Shown here: piece after piece, positions 19,284-28,989 of the stretch
Layout of the letters: the number at the start of each line of letters is the position of its first letter
Numbering within the stretch: the stretch's first letter is position 1
Source of the DNA: Mycobacterium colombiense
GTDB taxonomy: Bacteria > Actinomycetota > Actinomycetes > Mycobacteriales > Mycobacteriaceae
NCBI RefSeq assembly: GCF_003284935.1
Contig: NZ_QMEV01000001.1
Location: 124,001 to 188,000 of the forward strand
DNA: 64,000 nucleotides
Direction: 5' to 3'
Made by a program: the position numbers and the translations under genes
The notes under the pieces: model-generated
The model's input: only the letters and a program-made list of their open reading frames with translations
The model's database searches: none
Told to the model about the DNA's origin: nothing

Positions 19284-19672
19284 GACGCGCCCTCATCGGA
19301 GTTGGCGCGGTCCTCGTCCAGGTTTACCGGCACCACCGGGCAGTCGCTCCACAGCCGGTCGAGGGCATAGAAGTCGCGGTCCTCCTGGTGCTGAATGTGC
19401 ACGACGATGTCGCGATAGTCCAGCAACGTCCAGCGGCCTTCCCGCGTGCCCTCGCGGCGCGCCGGCTTGTACCCGGCCTTGCGCATCTTCTCCTCGACCT
19501 CGTCGACGATGGCGTTGACCTGTCGCTCGTTGGACGCCGAGGCGATCACGAAGCAGTCCGTGATGGCCAGTTGCGCGGAGACGTCGATGACGATGACATC
19601 GTCGGCAAGCTTCGAGGCGGCGGCGCCGGCGGCCACCGTCGCCATGTCGATGGCCTCCTGGGTGGCGCTCAT
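19280..19672 (-). CDS. rsfS: Ribosomal silencing factor RsfS
   Basis: Binds ribosomal protein L14 and blocks subunit joining during starvation. The 130-residue protein shows the RsfS pattern: [19 protein letters not shown] near residues 40-58, the [15 protein letters not shown] core and the [13 protein letters not shown]-terminal motif. The ATG at 19672 ([10 protein letters not shown]) is chosen over upstream in-frame codons, since it overlaps the nadD stop in an ATGA and gives the normal family length. The nadD-rsfS arrangement is conserved widely in bacteria. Confidence 0.93.
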   Translation of the reverse strand: MSATQEAIDMATVAAGAAASKLADDVIVIDVSAQLAITDCFVIASASNERQVNAIVDEVEEKMRKAGYKPARREGTREGRWTLLDYRDIVVHIQHQEDRDFYALDRLWSDCPVVPVNLDEDRANSDEGAS

Positions 19673-20337
19673 GGGTGATCCCCTGCGCTCATGCGTGTTT
19701 CGCTGTCCGGCACCGACGGCGCCACGTCGTCGCGGTAGAGCCGGCGCTTGGAGACGTACTGTACGACGCCGTCGGGCATCAGGTACCACAGCGGGCGGCG
19801 TTGCGCCGCGCGGCGACGGCAATCGGTCGAGGAGATGGCCAGCGCCGGGATCTCGACCAGGGTCAGCGCGTCCTCGGGCAGCTCACCGAGCACGCCGGTG
19901 ACGTGTTCGCGGCGCAGCTCGTAGCCGGGCCGGCTGACCCCGATGAAGCGGGCCAGCTCGAAGGCCGTCTCCCAGCCCTGCCACGACAGGATGGAGGCCA
20001 GCGCGTCGGCGCCGGTGATGAAGTACAGCTCGGAGTCCGGATTGAGGGCGTGCAGGTCGCGCAGGGTGTCCTTGGTGTAGGTGGGGCCGGCGCGGTCGAT
20101 GTCGACCCGGCTGACCGTGAAACGGGGATTGGACGCCGTGGCGATCACCGTCATCAGGTACCGGTCCTCGGCGGCCGAGACGTGCCGATCCTTCTGCCAG
20201 GGCTGACCGCTGGGCACGAACACCACTTGGTCGAGGTCGAACAGGTCAGCGACCTCGCTGGCGGCAACCAGGTGGCCGTAATGGATGGGGTCGAACGTCC
20301 CACCCATCACTCCTAACCTGCGAAGCTGCTTTTGCAC
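19669..20337 (-). CDS. nadD: Nicotinate-nucleotide adenylyltransferase
   Basis: Adenylates nicotinic acid mononucleotide to deamido-NAD, a shared step of NAD synthesis and salvage. The nucleotidyltransferase motif [11 protein letters not shown] lies near residue 11 onward, and the C-terminal ISSTDCRRR matches the ISSTxIR signature. GTG 20337 gives 222 residues. An internal ATG at 20307 would start at [12 protein letters not shown] and leave too little before the beta strand. Several in-frame codons further upstream lie in DNA without family similarity. Acts upstream of nadE (29452-31494) in the same pathway, though the two genes are far apart. Confidence 0.92.
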   Translation of the reverse strand: MQKQLRRLGVMGGTFDPIHYGHLVAASEVADLFDLDQVVFVPSGQPWQKDRHVSAAEDRYLMTVIATASNPRFTVSRVDIDRAGPTYTKDTLRDLHALNPDSELYFITGADALASILSWQGWETAFELARFIGVSRPGYELRREHVTGVLGELPEDALTLVEIPALAISSTDCRRRAAQRRPLWYLMPDGVVQYVSKRRLYRDDVAPSVPDSETRMSAGDHP

Positions 20338-20477
20338 GATGTGCCAGCTTACTTGAGCCGGTGTTACGGCCCGATTTCCCAGGTGTTGGTCACACGGGCC
20401 ACACCAGTCTCTGCTTCGGGTGGCGTGTGTTGTGCCCGCCTCATAGCGACAAATGCTTTCCGCGGCGTCCGCGAGCC

Positions 20478-21926
20478 CTAGACCGGCAGCAGCTGGTCGA
20501 TCACCGCGGCCAGCTGCTTGGCGGACCGGCACTCGTGCATCGTGATGACCTCCTGATAGCGCGGCACCGCCGAGTCGCCGCTGCCCCACAGGTGCTTGGG
20601 CTCGGGATTCAGCCAGTGCGCGTGCCGGCTGGCGGTCACCATGTGGCTCAGCAGCTCGATCTCCGGATTGCGGTAATTGGTGCGGCCATCGCCGAGGACC
20701 AGCAGCGAGGTGCGCGGGGATAGCACGTTGGGGAACGCCTGCACGAACGACGCGAACGCGTTGCCGTAGTCGGAGTGCCCGTCGCGACTGTAAACGCCGG
20801 ACTCGCGGGTGATCCGCTGAATCGCCACGGCCAGGTCGGCTTCCGGGCCGAACATGTGGGTCACCTCGTCGGTCGTGTCGATGAAGGCGAACACGCGCAC
20901 GCGTGAGAACTGTTGGCGCAGAGCGTGAACCAGCAGAAGGGTGAAATGGCTGAATCCGGCGACCGAGCCGGACACGTCGCAGAGCACCACCAGTTCGGGC
21001 CGCGCCGGGCGGGGCTTGGCCAGCACGACGTCGATCGGCACCCCGCCGGTGGACATCGACTTGCGCAGGGTCTTGCGCAGATCGATCGTCCCGGTCCGGC
21101 TGCGTCGCCGCCGCGCGGCCAGCCGGGTCGCCAGCGTCCGGGCCAGCGGCGCCACCACCCGGCGCATCTGGCGCAGCTGCTCACCGGAGGCGCGCAGGAA
21201 TTCCACGTTCTCGGAAAGCTGTGGGATGCCGTACATCTGAACGTGATCGCGGCCCAGCTGCTCCGCGGTGCGCCGTTTGGTCTCGGCGTCGACCAGCTTA
21301 CGCAATTGGGTGATGCGCTGCGCGGCAAGCGCTTTGGCGATCTCTTCCTGGCTGGGTGTCGGTTCGTCGCCGTACGAGACGAGCAGCCCGGCCAGCAGCT
21401 TGCCCTCGAGTTCGTCGAGCGCCATCGCCTTGAGCGCCTGATAGGACGAGAAGGACGGGCCGCGGCTGGAGCTGTATTTGCCGTAGGCCTCGACGATCCG
21501 GGCGATCATCGCGACCAGGCGCTCGTCCATGTCGGCGAGGTCGGGGTTCTGCGTCAGCAGATCCGCGAGCATCTGGCGCATCGCCTCGACGTCGTCGGGC
21601 GGCAACGCGCCGTCGTCGGGCGAGCCGTCGGCCTCGTCGTCGGTGACCACCGCGCGTGCGCCCAGCGCCGCCGGAAACCACAGGTCGAACATCGCGTCGT
21701 AGGTCTCGCGGTGATCCGGGCGGCGCAGCACGGCGCACGCGAGGCCCTCGCGCAGCACCATGCGGTCGCCCAAGCCGAGCGTCGCCATCACCCGGCCGGC
21801 GTCCACCGTCTCCGAGGGTCCGACCGAAATCCCCGCCCCGCGAAGCGCTTCCACGAATCCCACCAGATGGCCCGGCAGCCCGTGCGGGGCGAGCGGCCGG
21901 CTGGGTCGGACACGGCGGGTGGCCAT
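20478..21926 (-). CDS. VWA/CoxE-like domain protein paired with MoxR ATPase
   Basis: A 482-residue cytoplasmic protein with a C-terminal von Willebrand factor A domain of the CoxE type. The metal-ion-dependent adhesion site is visible as CDVSGSV (DxSxS) near residue 318, with later LGDGRTNY. The N-terminal half is helical and rich in charged residues. The start ATG lies 10 bp after the MoxR gene stop. MoxR-VWA pairs act as chaperone-like complexes that mature or insert cofactors in partner enzymes. The partner here is unknown. Matches Rv2425c by position. The 140 bp before nadD on the other side hold no gene. Confidence 0.85.
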   Translation of the reverse strand: MATRRVRPSRPLAPHGLPGHLVGFVEALRGAGISVGPSETVDAGRVMATLGLGDRMVLREGLACAVLRRPDHRETYDAMFDLWFPAALGARAVVTDDEADGSPDDGALPPDDVEAMRQMLADLLTQNPDLADMDERLVAMIARIVEAYGKYSSSRGPSFSSYQALKAMALDELEGKLLAGLLVSYGDEPTPSQEEIAKALAAQRITQLRKLVDAETKRRTAEQLGRDHVQMYGIPQLSENVEFLRASGEQLRQMRRVVAPLARTLATRLAARRRRSRTGTIDLRKTLRKSMSTGGVPIDVVLAKPRPARPELVVLCDVSGSVAGFSHFTLLLVHALRQQFSRVRVFAFIDTTDEVTHMFGPEADLAVAIQRITRESGVYSRDGHSDYGNAFASFVQAFPNVLSPRTSLLVLGDGRTNYRNPEIELLSHMVTASRHAHWLNPEPKHLWGSGDSAVPRYQEVITMHECRSAKQLAAVIDQLLPV

Positions 21927-21936
21927 CGCAGACTTC

Positions 21937-22824
21937 CTAATTCAGCCGCAGCTCGCCGGTCGCGCGCTGCTGGTCGGATTGATGTTTGAGCACCACGCCC
22001 AGCGTGGCCGCGACGACGGCGTCGTCGATGGTGTCCAGGCCCAGCGCGAGCAGCGTGCGGCCCCAGTCGATGGTCTCGGCGATCGACGGGACCTTCTTGA
22101 GCTGCATCCCGCGCAGCACGCCGATGATGCGGACGAGCTCCTCGGCCAGGTGCGCCGGCAGCTCGGGGACCCGCGACAGCAGAATGCGGCGTTCCAGGTC
22201 GGGACTGGGAAAGTCGATGTGCAAGAACAGACACCGACGCTTGAGCGCCTCGGACAGTTCGCGGGTGGCGTTGGAGGTCAGCACCACCAGCGGTGTCCGC
22301 TCGGCGGTGATGGTGCCCAATTCGGGGACGGTCACGGCGAAGTCCGACAGCACCTCCAGCAGCAGGCCCTCGATCTCGATGTCGGCCTTGTCGGTCTCGT
22401 CGATGAGCAGCACCGTGGGCTCGGTGCGCCGGATGGCGGTCAGCAACGGCCGCTGCAGCAGGAACTCCTCGCTGAACACGTCGTCCTTAGTTTGGTCCCA
22501 GTCCCCGTATCCGGCAGCGTTGCTGGTTTGAATACGAAGTATCTGCTTGGCGTGGTTCCACTCGTAGAGCGCGCGGGCCTCGTCGACGCCCTCGTAGCAC
22601 TGCAGGCGCACCAGGCCCGAGCCGGTGGCCTGGGCGATGGCGCGGGCCAACTCGGTCTTGCCTACGCCGGCCGGCCCTTCCACCAGCAACGGCTTGCCGA
22701 GCCGGTCGGCCAGAAACACCGCCGTCGCGGTGGCGGTGTCGGGCAGGTAGCCGGTCTCGGCCAGCCGCCGCGAGACGTCGTCGATGTCGTCGAACAACGG
22801 CTTGGACCGGGCGGGCACACTCAC
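21937..22824 (-). CDS. MoxR-family AAA+ ATPase
   Basis: AAA+ ATPase of 295 residues, with Walker A GPAGVGKTE near residues 55-63, Walker B VLLIDETDKAD, and sensor 1 VVLTSNATRELSEALKRR. It starts at a GTG (22824) preceded by TAGGAG on the coding strand. The following VWA gene forms the typical MoxR-VWA pair. The pair corresponds to Rv2426c-Rv2425c. ATP hydrolysis presumably remodels a client held by the VWA protein. No client gene is adjacent, since the neighbours are proA and nadD. Confidence 0.88.
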   Translation of the reverse strand: MSVPARSKPLFDDIDDVSRRLAETGYLPDTATATAVFLADRLGKPLLVEGPAGVGKTELARAIAQATGSGLVRLQCYEGVDEARALYEWNHAKQILRIQTSNAAGYGDWDQTKDDVFSEEFLLQRPLLTAIRRTEPTVLLIDETDKADIEIEGLLLEVLSDFAVTVPELGTITAERTPLVVLTSNATRELSEALKRRCLFLHIDFPSPDLERRILLSRVPELPAHLAEELVRIIGVLRGMQLKKVPSIAETIDWGRTLLALGLDTIDDAVVAATLGVVLKHQSDQQRATGELRLN

Positions 22825-22860
22825 AATCGGTTCTCCTAAAGCACTTCCTGGACGCGGGTT

Positions 22861-24120
22861 TCAGACCGGACGGGTCTGTCCGTCTCCCCACGCGATCCAT
22901 TTGGTCGAGGTCAATTCGGGCAGCCCCATCGGGCCGCGGGCATGCAGTTTCTGGGTGGAGATGCCGATTTCGGCGCCGAAGCCGAACTGCTCACCGTCGG
23001 TGAAGGCGGTGGACGCGTTCACCATCACCGCGGCGGCGTCGACGCCGTCGGTAAACTTTTGCGCCGCAGCCATATTGGTGGTGACGATGGCCTCGGTGTG
23101 TCCGGTGCCGTACTCGTTGATGTGGGCGATCGCGGCGTCGATGCCGTCGACCACGGCCACCGCGATGTCCATCGACAGGTATTCGCGGCGCAGGTCGTCC
23201 TCGTGCGCATCCTTGGAGAATCCGCCGTGCACCGTCACGCCGGCGTCTTGCAGGGCGTTCACCAGCCGGGGCAGTGCCTCGTCAGCGATCGCGACGTCGA
23301 CCAGCAGCGTCTCGGCGGCGTTGCAGACGCTGGGCCGACGGGTCTTGGAATTCAGCAGGATTCGCTCCGCCACATCCAAGTCGGCGCCGTCGTGCACGTA
23401 GACGTGGCAGTTGCCGACGCCGGTCTCGATGGTGGGCACCTGCGCGTCGCGAACCACCGCGTCGATCAGGCTCGCGCCGCCGCGCGGAATCACCACGTCG
23501 ACCAGGCCGCGGGCCTGGATCAGATGCGTCACGGTCGAGCGGTCCTCGGCCGAAAGGAGTTGCACCGCATCGGCGGGCAGATCCTCGCTGACCAGCGACG
23601 CCCGCAGCACCTGGACCAGCGCCTGATTGGACCGGGCCGCCGACGAACTTCCGCGCAGCAGCACGGCGTTGCCGGACTTCAGCGCCAAACCGAAGGCGTC
23701 GACGGTCACGTTGGGCCGGCCCTCGTAGATCATGCCGACGACCCCGAGCGGAACCCGCTGCTGACGCAGCTGCAGCCCGTTGGGCAATGTGTAACCGCGC
23801 AACACCTCCCCGACCGGGTCCGGCAGGCCCGCGACCTGACGCAGGCCGGCGGCGATGCCCTCAACGCGCTTGGCGTCCAATGCCAACCGGTCCAGCATCG
23901 CGGCGGGCGTGCCGGCCGCCCGGGCGGCCTCGAGGTCTTCGGCGTTGGCCGACAGGATCAACTCGGTGTGCGCGGTGATCGCGTCGGCCGCAGAGCTCAG
24001 CGCCTGGTCCTTGGCAACCGTCGGCAACAACGCGAGGACTCGGGATGCGGCCCGGGCGCGCCGCGCGGCGTTGTGCACCTCCTGGCGCAAGTCAGGAAGC
24101 GATGGTGCTTGCAGACTCAT
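22861..24120 (-). CDS. proA: Gamma-glutamyl phosphate reductase
   Basis: Second enzyme of proline synthesis, reducing glutamyl-5-phosphate to the semialdehyde with NADPH. The 419-residue protein of the aldehyde dehydrogenase superfamily shows the cofactor region [20 protein letters not shown], the catalytic Cys in GVGNCHVYV, and the C-terminal [19 protein letters not shown] motif. The start ATG (24120) encodes [15 protein letters not shown]. Its partner proB is at 35065-36168, so the two steps are not clustered. Matches Rv2427c. The adjacent ahpC/oxyR region of M. tuberculosis is absent upstream. Confidence 0.95.
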   Translation of the reverse strand: MSLQAPSLPDLRQEVHNAARRARAASRVLALLPTVAKDQALSSAADAITAHTELILSANAEDLEAARAAGTPAAMLDRLALDAKRVEGIAAGLRQVAGLPDPVGEVLRGYTLPNGLQLRQQRVPLGVVGMIYEGRPNVTVDAFGLALKSGNAVLLRGSSSAARSNQALVQVLRASLVSEDLPADAVQLLSAEDRSTVTHLIQARGLVDVVIPRGGASLIDAVVRDAQVPTIETGVGNCHVYVHDGADLDVAERILLNSKTRRPSVCNAAETLLVDVAIADEALPRLVNALQDAGVTVHGGFSKDAHEDDLRREYLSMDIAVAVVDGIDAAIAHINEYGTGHTEAIVTTNMAAAQKFTDGVDAAAVMVNASTAFTDGEQFGFGAEIGISTQKLHARGPMGLPELTSTKWIAWGDGQTRPV

Positions 24121-24171
24121 TGAACCAGGGTATCCGGCGGAAAAAGCCAGGGTGAGGCGGCCCGGTGCGGG

Positions 24172-24230
24172 CTAGCCCCGAGGATGGCGACCCGCTTCGC
24201 CCGGCGCCGCCGCGCTCGCGATCGCCACTA
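24172..24230. repeat. Third, diverged copy of the 55-bp extragenic element
   Basis: The stretch from CTAGCCCCGAGGATGGCGAC to GCTCGCGATCGCCACTA matches the tandem unit at 16871-16980, with a handful of substitutions and one extra base. It lies between proA and the MscS gene. Its last bases CTA are the complement of the MscS stop codon, just as the first copy pair supplies the degV stop. So the element is dispersed, and it marks gene 3' ends. Confidence 0.85.
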
Positions 24231-25631
24231 CCCCACCCGCTCACCGCGCCGGACGCTGCGCACCTTGCTGCGCCGCTCCTCGATGATGTTGCCGAAGTTC
24301 TGCAGCAGCAGCGGCGCCCGCGTCACCAGGTGCTCGATGTGTTCCCGGTCGATCTCCAGCGCCGTGACCTCTTCCAACGCATACGCGCTGGCCAGGTTCG
24401 GTTGCCGGGTCAGCGCCGTGAGCCCCAGGAACGACCCCTCGTCCAGCGTGCTGATCGGCACCATCGACCCGTCGTCGGCGGTCGCGGTGAGCTGCACGCG
24501 CCCGGCGACCAGGAATGTCATGGTCGTGGGCACCTGGCCGGCGTACTCGACCACCTCGTCGGCGCCGTATCGCACGATCCTCGCGGCGGACCGCAGCGAG
24601 CGCTGCTCCTCGGCGCCGATCCGCAGCGCCGGAGCCACCACCGTGTGCAACGCATGCTCGACCCGTTCGATCGTGGAGAAGTCGTCGTCGGCGTCGTCGA
24701 GGTGCAGCTCCTCCCGTCGCGCCGCATACCAGGCCCAGCGCAGGAAGATGGCCTTGGCCGCGCCGGCATCCGCCGGCGAGTTCAGCCCGATGGTCGTGCG
24801 GTACTCGCCCGCCCCCACCGGGACCGTCCGCGGCACACTTCCGGCCCTGAGTTGAGGCAGCCCCTCGGCGATCCGCGACAGCAGCGCACACACCCGGTCC
24901 GGCGGGTCGACGCTGGAGAACGTCGTCGTCACCGCCAACTTGTGCGCGCCCGGCGGGCGGCTCAGATTCGTGAACGCAGTGCTGGCGAGCATGGCGTTCG
25001 GCATGACCCGAATCCCGCTGCCGGTATCGATGTGCACGGCGCGCCAGTTGACCTCGACCACCCTTCCGCGCGCGGTGCCGGTGTCCAGCCATTCGTCGAT
25101 GCGGAAGGGCTGCTCGAACAGCATGAACAAGCCCGACACGATCTGGCCGACGGAGTTCTGCAACATCAGACCGATGACGACCGAGGTGACGCCCAGCGCG
25201 GTGAAGATGCCGCCGATCCGCACACCCCAGATGTAGGACGACATCACCGCCAGGCCGACGCCGATCACCACCAAGCGGGCGCAGTCGAGAAAGATGCCGG
25301 GTAGCCTTTTGCGCCAACTCGTTTCGGGTGCGCCCGCGAACATCGTGGCGTTGAGACCGGACAGCACGAGGACGAGCACGAGCAGGCCGAAAACCGTGGT
25401 GAGGACGCGCACCGGAACGTCGCCGGCCGGCACCTGCGAGGCCTGGACCAGCAGCAGCAACAGCGCACCGAGCGGCAGCAGGTAGTTGCGCAGCAGGCCC
25501 ACCTGCCTGGCCAGCGGACTGTTCCTGCGCAGCAGGGCGTCGTGCAACTCGGTGAGGACGATCAACCCGAGCGGCAACCCGACCGCGATGCCGATCGCCC
25601 AGTAGAACCACGACGAGTTGAAGAGGTTCAT
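24228..25631 (-). CDS. MscS-like channel with C-terminal cyclic-nucleotide-binding-like domain
   Basis: A 467-residue membrane protein of the bCNG-type MscS family (Rv2434c by position). About four TM helices lie before residue 140. The pore helix GVTSVVIGLMLQNSVGQ and the beta domain segment EQPFRIDEWL are typical of MscS. The last 120 residues have a CNB fold pattern (TMTFLVAGRVQLTA, then GSFLGLTALTRQPNLAS). In usual CNB domains the phosphate-binding cassette has a Glu after the glycine and an Arg after the Pro. Here these are Leu and Asn. The ATG overlaps the cyclase stop as TGATG. The stop codon lies in a dispersed repeat. Confidence 0.88.
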   Translation of the reverse strand: MNLFNSSWFYWAIGIAVGLPLGLIVLTELHDALLRRNSPLARQVGLLRNYLLPLGALLLLLVQASQVPAGDVPVRVLTTVFGLLVLVLVLSGLNATMFAGAPETSWRKRLPGIFLDCARLVVIGVGLAVMSSYIWGVRIGGIFTALGVTSVVIGLMLQNSVGQIVSGLFMLFEQPFRIDEWLDTGTARGRVVEVNWRAVHIDTGSGIRVMPNAMLASTAFTNLSRPPGAHKLAVTTTFSSVDPPDRVCALLSRIAEGLPQLRAGSVPRTVPVGAGEYRTTIGLNSPADAGAAKAIFLRWAWYAARREELHLDDADDDFSTIERVEHALHTVVAPALRIGAEEQRSLRSAARIVRYGADEVVEYAGQVPTTMTFLVAGRVQLTATADDGSMVPISTLDEGSFLGLTALTRQPNLASAYALEEVTALEIDREHIEHLVTRAPLLLQNFGNIIEERRSKVRSVRRGERVG

Positions 25632-27823
25632 CAGCGCTCCAGTAACCGGTAGATGGCCTGATCGGTACCGCCGACGGAGATGGTGCCGGCGGGGGTGAAC
25701 TGCCGAACGTCCCGCATCGCCTCGTACACCTGGGAGCTGACGTAGATGCCCGGTTGCGGTGCGCCACTGTGCATTTGATAGGCCAGGCTGACCGCGCCGC
25801 CCCACATGTCATAGACCAGGCCGGACCGTCCGACTAGCCCGCTGACCACGTTGCCCGTGTTGACTCCGACGCGCAGACCCAGCTGGTGCGCCGCCTGGCT
25901 GTTGAACCGATCGATGATGCGACCGATCTCCAGGGCGAAGTCGACGGCGCGGTGGATGCTGTCCAGCCGCGGTGTGACCACGCCACAACTGGCGAGATAG
26001 CCGTTGTGGAACGTGCGGATCCGTTCGACGCCAAGGGCTTCGGCGGCCGAATCGAATTGCCGGAAGAGGTCGTTGACGGTCGCGACCAATTCGTCTTCCG
26101 GCACGTCGCTGGAGACCTCGTCCAGGCCGACGATGTCGGCATAGATGACGGCCACATCCTGATGTTTCTGGGCGATGGTCTCCTCGCCCTCGCGGTAGCG
26201 TCGCACCACCGACTCGGGCATCAGCGCCAGCAACAGCCGGTCGTTTTCCCGGCGCTGCTCGTTGAGCAGCTCCTCCTTGATGGCCAGGTTTCGGCTCATC
26301 TCGTTGAAAGCGGCTGTGAGGTCACCGATTTCGTCGCGTCGCACGACGGGGATGTTGATCTCGTAGTCACCGGAGCTGATCTTGCGGGTGCCTTCCTCGA
26401 GGCGTCGGACCGGCCGTACCGCGGCCTGGGCGACCAACATCGAGGCGACGCAGATGGCGAAGATCATCGCGGCGACCGCGATCACCAGCGTCTTGCTGAA
26501 CCTGCCGAGCCGGGCGAACGCGTCGGAGTTGTCGCGGGTCGCGAGGATCGACCAGTGCAGGTCGGAATTGGGGATGCTCAGCGGCGCATAGGCTTCCAGC
26601 TCCCTGTTGCCCAGGTAATCGGTGGCGCTCACCACCCCAGTGTCGCCGCGCTGGGCGGCGCGCAGGCCGGTCGTGTCGACGGGTTGCACCAGGGTGGTGG
26701 TGCCCAGCCGCAGCGCCCGGTCCGCCACGTCGGGCGGCGTGCCGGCGTCGATCGCCTGGCGCCGGTAGTCCTTCGGGTCCTCGATGAAATCCCGTGAATC
26801 GGAACGCATCAGGTCGTCGGGGCCCGCCAGATAGGTCTCCGTCGCCGGCCCCATCCCGGCGGCGTCCCAGCGTTTGTCGGCGGTCATGATCTTGTTGATC
26901 TTTGCGACCGGGACCGGCAGTGCCATAACGCCTTCGAATTTGCCGTTCATGCCGACCGGTGACACCACCCAGGCCGTGGGGGTGTCGAGTGCCGGCTGAT
27001 ACTGCTGGAAGTCGGTGATCCAGACGAAGTCCAGATCGTTGGAGGCCAACGCTTTCTGGTACGCCTCCTGCAGCTTCGATTCGCGGTACGGGCCGGTCAG
27101 GATGTTGGTCCCGAGATCGGGACCCTTCAATACGCTGTACACGACATTGCCCTGCATGTCCAACAGCAGCGCGTCCCGATAGTCGAAACGATTGACGATC
27201 CCGCGCATGTAGAAGTCGAAGCGCGCGTTCGCCGCCGACCAGGCACTGCCGTCGCCGGCGTCGAGGACTGGCAGGCCATCGGGGTTCGTTCGGGGGCCGG
27301 CGGTGTAGTGCGCCTGAATGTATTTCTGCGCGTTGGAACTTGGCAGGACGGCCCTGATGTCGATGGTGTCCCCGGTGATCTGCTTGATCGGCTTGATCAT
27401 GTCGTTGTCGTAGTAATTGACCAGCGACTGCTGTTGTTCCGGCGTGATCGTCGCGTTGTTCAATTGAGCGAAGTCCGCTGTGAGGGCCGTCGTCGCCTGG
27501 GTGATGCCGAATCCGCCGCTCCAGGTGACCAGCGAATTCGACACCTCGCGGAACAGCGCCTGCACCGCTCGCTTCTGCAGTTCGCGCATCTCGATCAAGC
27601 GTTCGGACTCGACCTGCCGCAACGCGTTACGGCCGGAGACGGCCCCGATGAGGCCGATCACCGCCACACCCAAAATGCTCGACAGCAGCATGGTGATCAA
27701 GATCTTGGACTGGATGCCGAACCGGAAGCGGTCCAGGGCGCGCCGCCGCGCGCGCTTTGCGGCCGGTTGCGCCGGGCCGGGATCGGTATGGGGTTCAGCG
27801 TCCGTTAACTCGCTCGTGGTCAA
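25631..27823 (-). CDS. Membrane sensor with class III nucleotide cyclase homology domain, catalytic residues degenerate
   Basis: A 730-residue protein matching Rv2435c by position. It has TM1 (about 41-63), an extracellular sensor region (about 65-445, Cache-like), TM2 (about 447-470), a HAMP linker (about 471-522) and a C-terminal cyclase domain (about 555-730). One metal aspartate remains (Asp563, YADIVGL), and so does the base-selecting Asp672 (YDMWG). Compared with canonical enzymes, Lys becomes Arg603, the second metal Asp becomes Asn607 (FHNGYLA), and the transition-state Asn and Arg become Ser679 and Gln683. Ordinary cAMP synthesis is therefore doubtful. Start is TTG 27823 with an AAAAGGGCAGG upstream. 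It is translationally coupled (TGATG) to the CNB-MscS gene. Confidence 0.87.
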   Translation of the reverse strand: MTTSELTDAEPHTDPGPAQPAAKRARRRALDRFRFGIQSKILITMLLSSILGVAVIGLIGAVSGRNALRQVESERLIEMRELQKRAVQALFREVSNSLVTWSGGFGITQATTALTADFAQLNNATITPEQQQSLVNYYDNDMIKPIKQITGDTIDIRAVLPSSNAQKYIQAHYTAGPRTNPDGLPVLDAGDGSAWSAANARFDFYMRGIVNRFDYRDALLLDMQGNVVYSVLKGPDLGTNILTGPYRESKLQEAYQKALASNDLDFVWITDFQQYQPALDTPTAWVVSPVGMNGKFEGVMALPVPVAKINKIMTADKRWDAAGMGPATETYLAGPDDLMRSDSRDFIEDPKDYRRQAIDAGTPPDVADRALRLGTTTLVQPVDTTGLRAAQRGDTGVVSATDYLGNRELEAYAPLSIPNSDLHWSILATRDNSDAFARLGRFSKTLVIAVAAMIFAICVASMLVAQAAVRPVRRLEEGTRKISSGDYEINIPVVRRDEIGDLTAAFNEMSRNLAIKEELLNEQRRENDRLLLALMPESVVRRYREGEETIAQKHQDVAVIYADIVGLDEVSSDVPEDELVATVNDLFRQFDSAAEALGVERIRTFHNGYLASCGVVTPRLDSIHRAVDFALEIGRIIDRFNSQAAHQLGLRVGVNTGNVVSGLVGRSGLVYDMWGGAVSLAYQMHSGAPQPGIYVSSQVYEAMRDVRQFTPAGTISVGGTDQAIYRLLER

Positions 27824-27867
27824 TCGCCTGCCCTTTTCTCATTCGATCCAGCACCCCTAACGCAGCA

Positions 27868-27894
27868 GAATATCGCGCGGACATCGAGATATTC
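27868..27894. promoter_or_regulatory. Candidate operator: GAATATC-N13-GATATTC
   Basis: A perfect 7-bp inverted repeat with a 13-bp spacer lies in the 156-bp divergent space between the cyclase gene and rbsK. The sequence is AT-richer than its surroundings. It could be a regulator site for either gene. Nothing else supports it. Confidence 0.25.
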
Positions 27895-27979
27895 GGCGTT
27901 TGCCGTGACGCGATTCCGCGTCGGAAGTGGCGGCGACTCTGGCGTGCTTTGCCCTCCCGGCCCGACTAACGTCGGCGGC

Positions 27980-28858
27980 ATGGCGCGCGTTTGTGTAGTG
28001 GGCAGCGTGAATCTCGATCTGTCGCTGGGCGTCGACGCCCTTCCACGGCCTGGCGAAACGGTTTTGGCGTCGTCGTTGACGCACGCCCCCGGCGGCAAGG
28101 GCGGCAATCAGGCGGTGGCGGCGGCGCGCGCGGGCGCGCGGGTGCAGTTCGTCGGGGCGCTCGGCGACGACGCGGCCGCCGGTCAACTGCGCTCGCATCT
28201 CGAGGCCAACGGCGTCGGGTTGGACGGGGTCGTCGAAATCCCCGGGCCCAGCGGCACGGCCATCGTGGTGGTCGACGCCAACGCCGAGAACACCATCGTG
28301 GTGGCCCCGGGCGCCAACGGTCGTTTCACGCTCAGCGGCGACCGCGCCCGCTCGGTCGTCGGCGACTGCGATGTGATGTTGACCCAGCTCGAGATTCCGG
28401 TGCCCACGGCGGTCGCCGCCGCGCAACGCGCGCGTTCGGCCGGGGCGGTCGTCCTCGTGAACGCTTCGCCGGCCGGTCAGGACCACGACTCGTTGAGTGA
28501 CCTGGCGGCCGCCGCGGACGTGGTGATCACCAACGAAGAGGAAGCCGACGAATGGTCATGGCGTCCAGATCATTTGGTGGTCACGCTGGGCGCGCACGGC
28601 GCCCGCTACGTGGGCACGGACGGCGAGTACACGGTCCCGGCCCCGGAGGTCGATCCGGTGGACACCACCGGGGCCGGCGACGTGTTCGCCGGCGTGCTGG
28701 CCGCGCATTGGCCATCCCATCCAGGTTCGCGGGATCAGCGTCGGCTCGCGTTGCAGCGTGCGTGCGCGGCGGGTGCGCTGGCGACGCTGGTCGCGGGCGC
28801 CGGTGATTGCGCACCGGACGCCGGCGCGATCGAGAAGGCACTGCGGGGTGCGTCCTAG
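27980..28858 (+). CDS. rbsK: Ribokinase (PfkB family)
   Basis: Phosphorylates D-ribose to ribose-5-phosphate. The ATG at 27980 begins MARVCVVGSVNLDLS, the classic N-terminus. An in-frame codon at 27905 would add 25 unlikely residues. The 292-residue protein shows PfkB motif 1 (PGGKGGNQAVAAARAG) and motif 2 (DTTGAGDVFAGVLAAHW) with the catalytic Asp of GAGD. Matches Rv2436. There is no ribose transporter nearby, so it may serve nucleoside salvage. It is divergent from the cyclase-channel pair. Confidence 0.93.
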   Translation: MARVCVVGSVNLDLSLGVDALPRPGETVLASSLTHAPGGKGGNQAVAAARAGARVQFVGALGDDAAAGQLRSHLEANGVGLDGVVEIPGPSGTAIVVVDANAENTIVVAPGANGRFTLSGDRARSVVGDCDVMLTQLEIPVPTAVAAAQRARSAGAVVLVNASPAGQDHDSLSDLAAAADVVITNEEEADEWSWRPDHLVVTLGAHGARYVGTDGEYTVPAPEVDPVDTTGAGDVFAGVLAAHWPSHPGSRDQRRLALQRACAAGALATLVAGAGDCAPDAGAIEKALRGAS

Positions 28859-28989
28859 CCGTTCCGACCCGACCTGGGTCACCGCGCTGACCTGCGGTTG
28901 GCAGTGTTTGGCAGCGGGCGGCGTCGATCTGGCAGCGGCTGGAGAGCAGCGTCGACGGTGATCGCAGTCCGCCTTGAGAAAGGAACATC

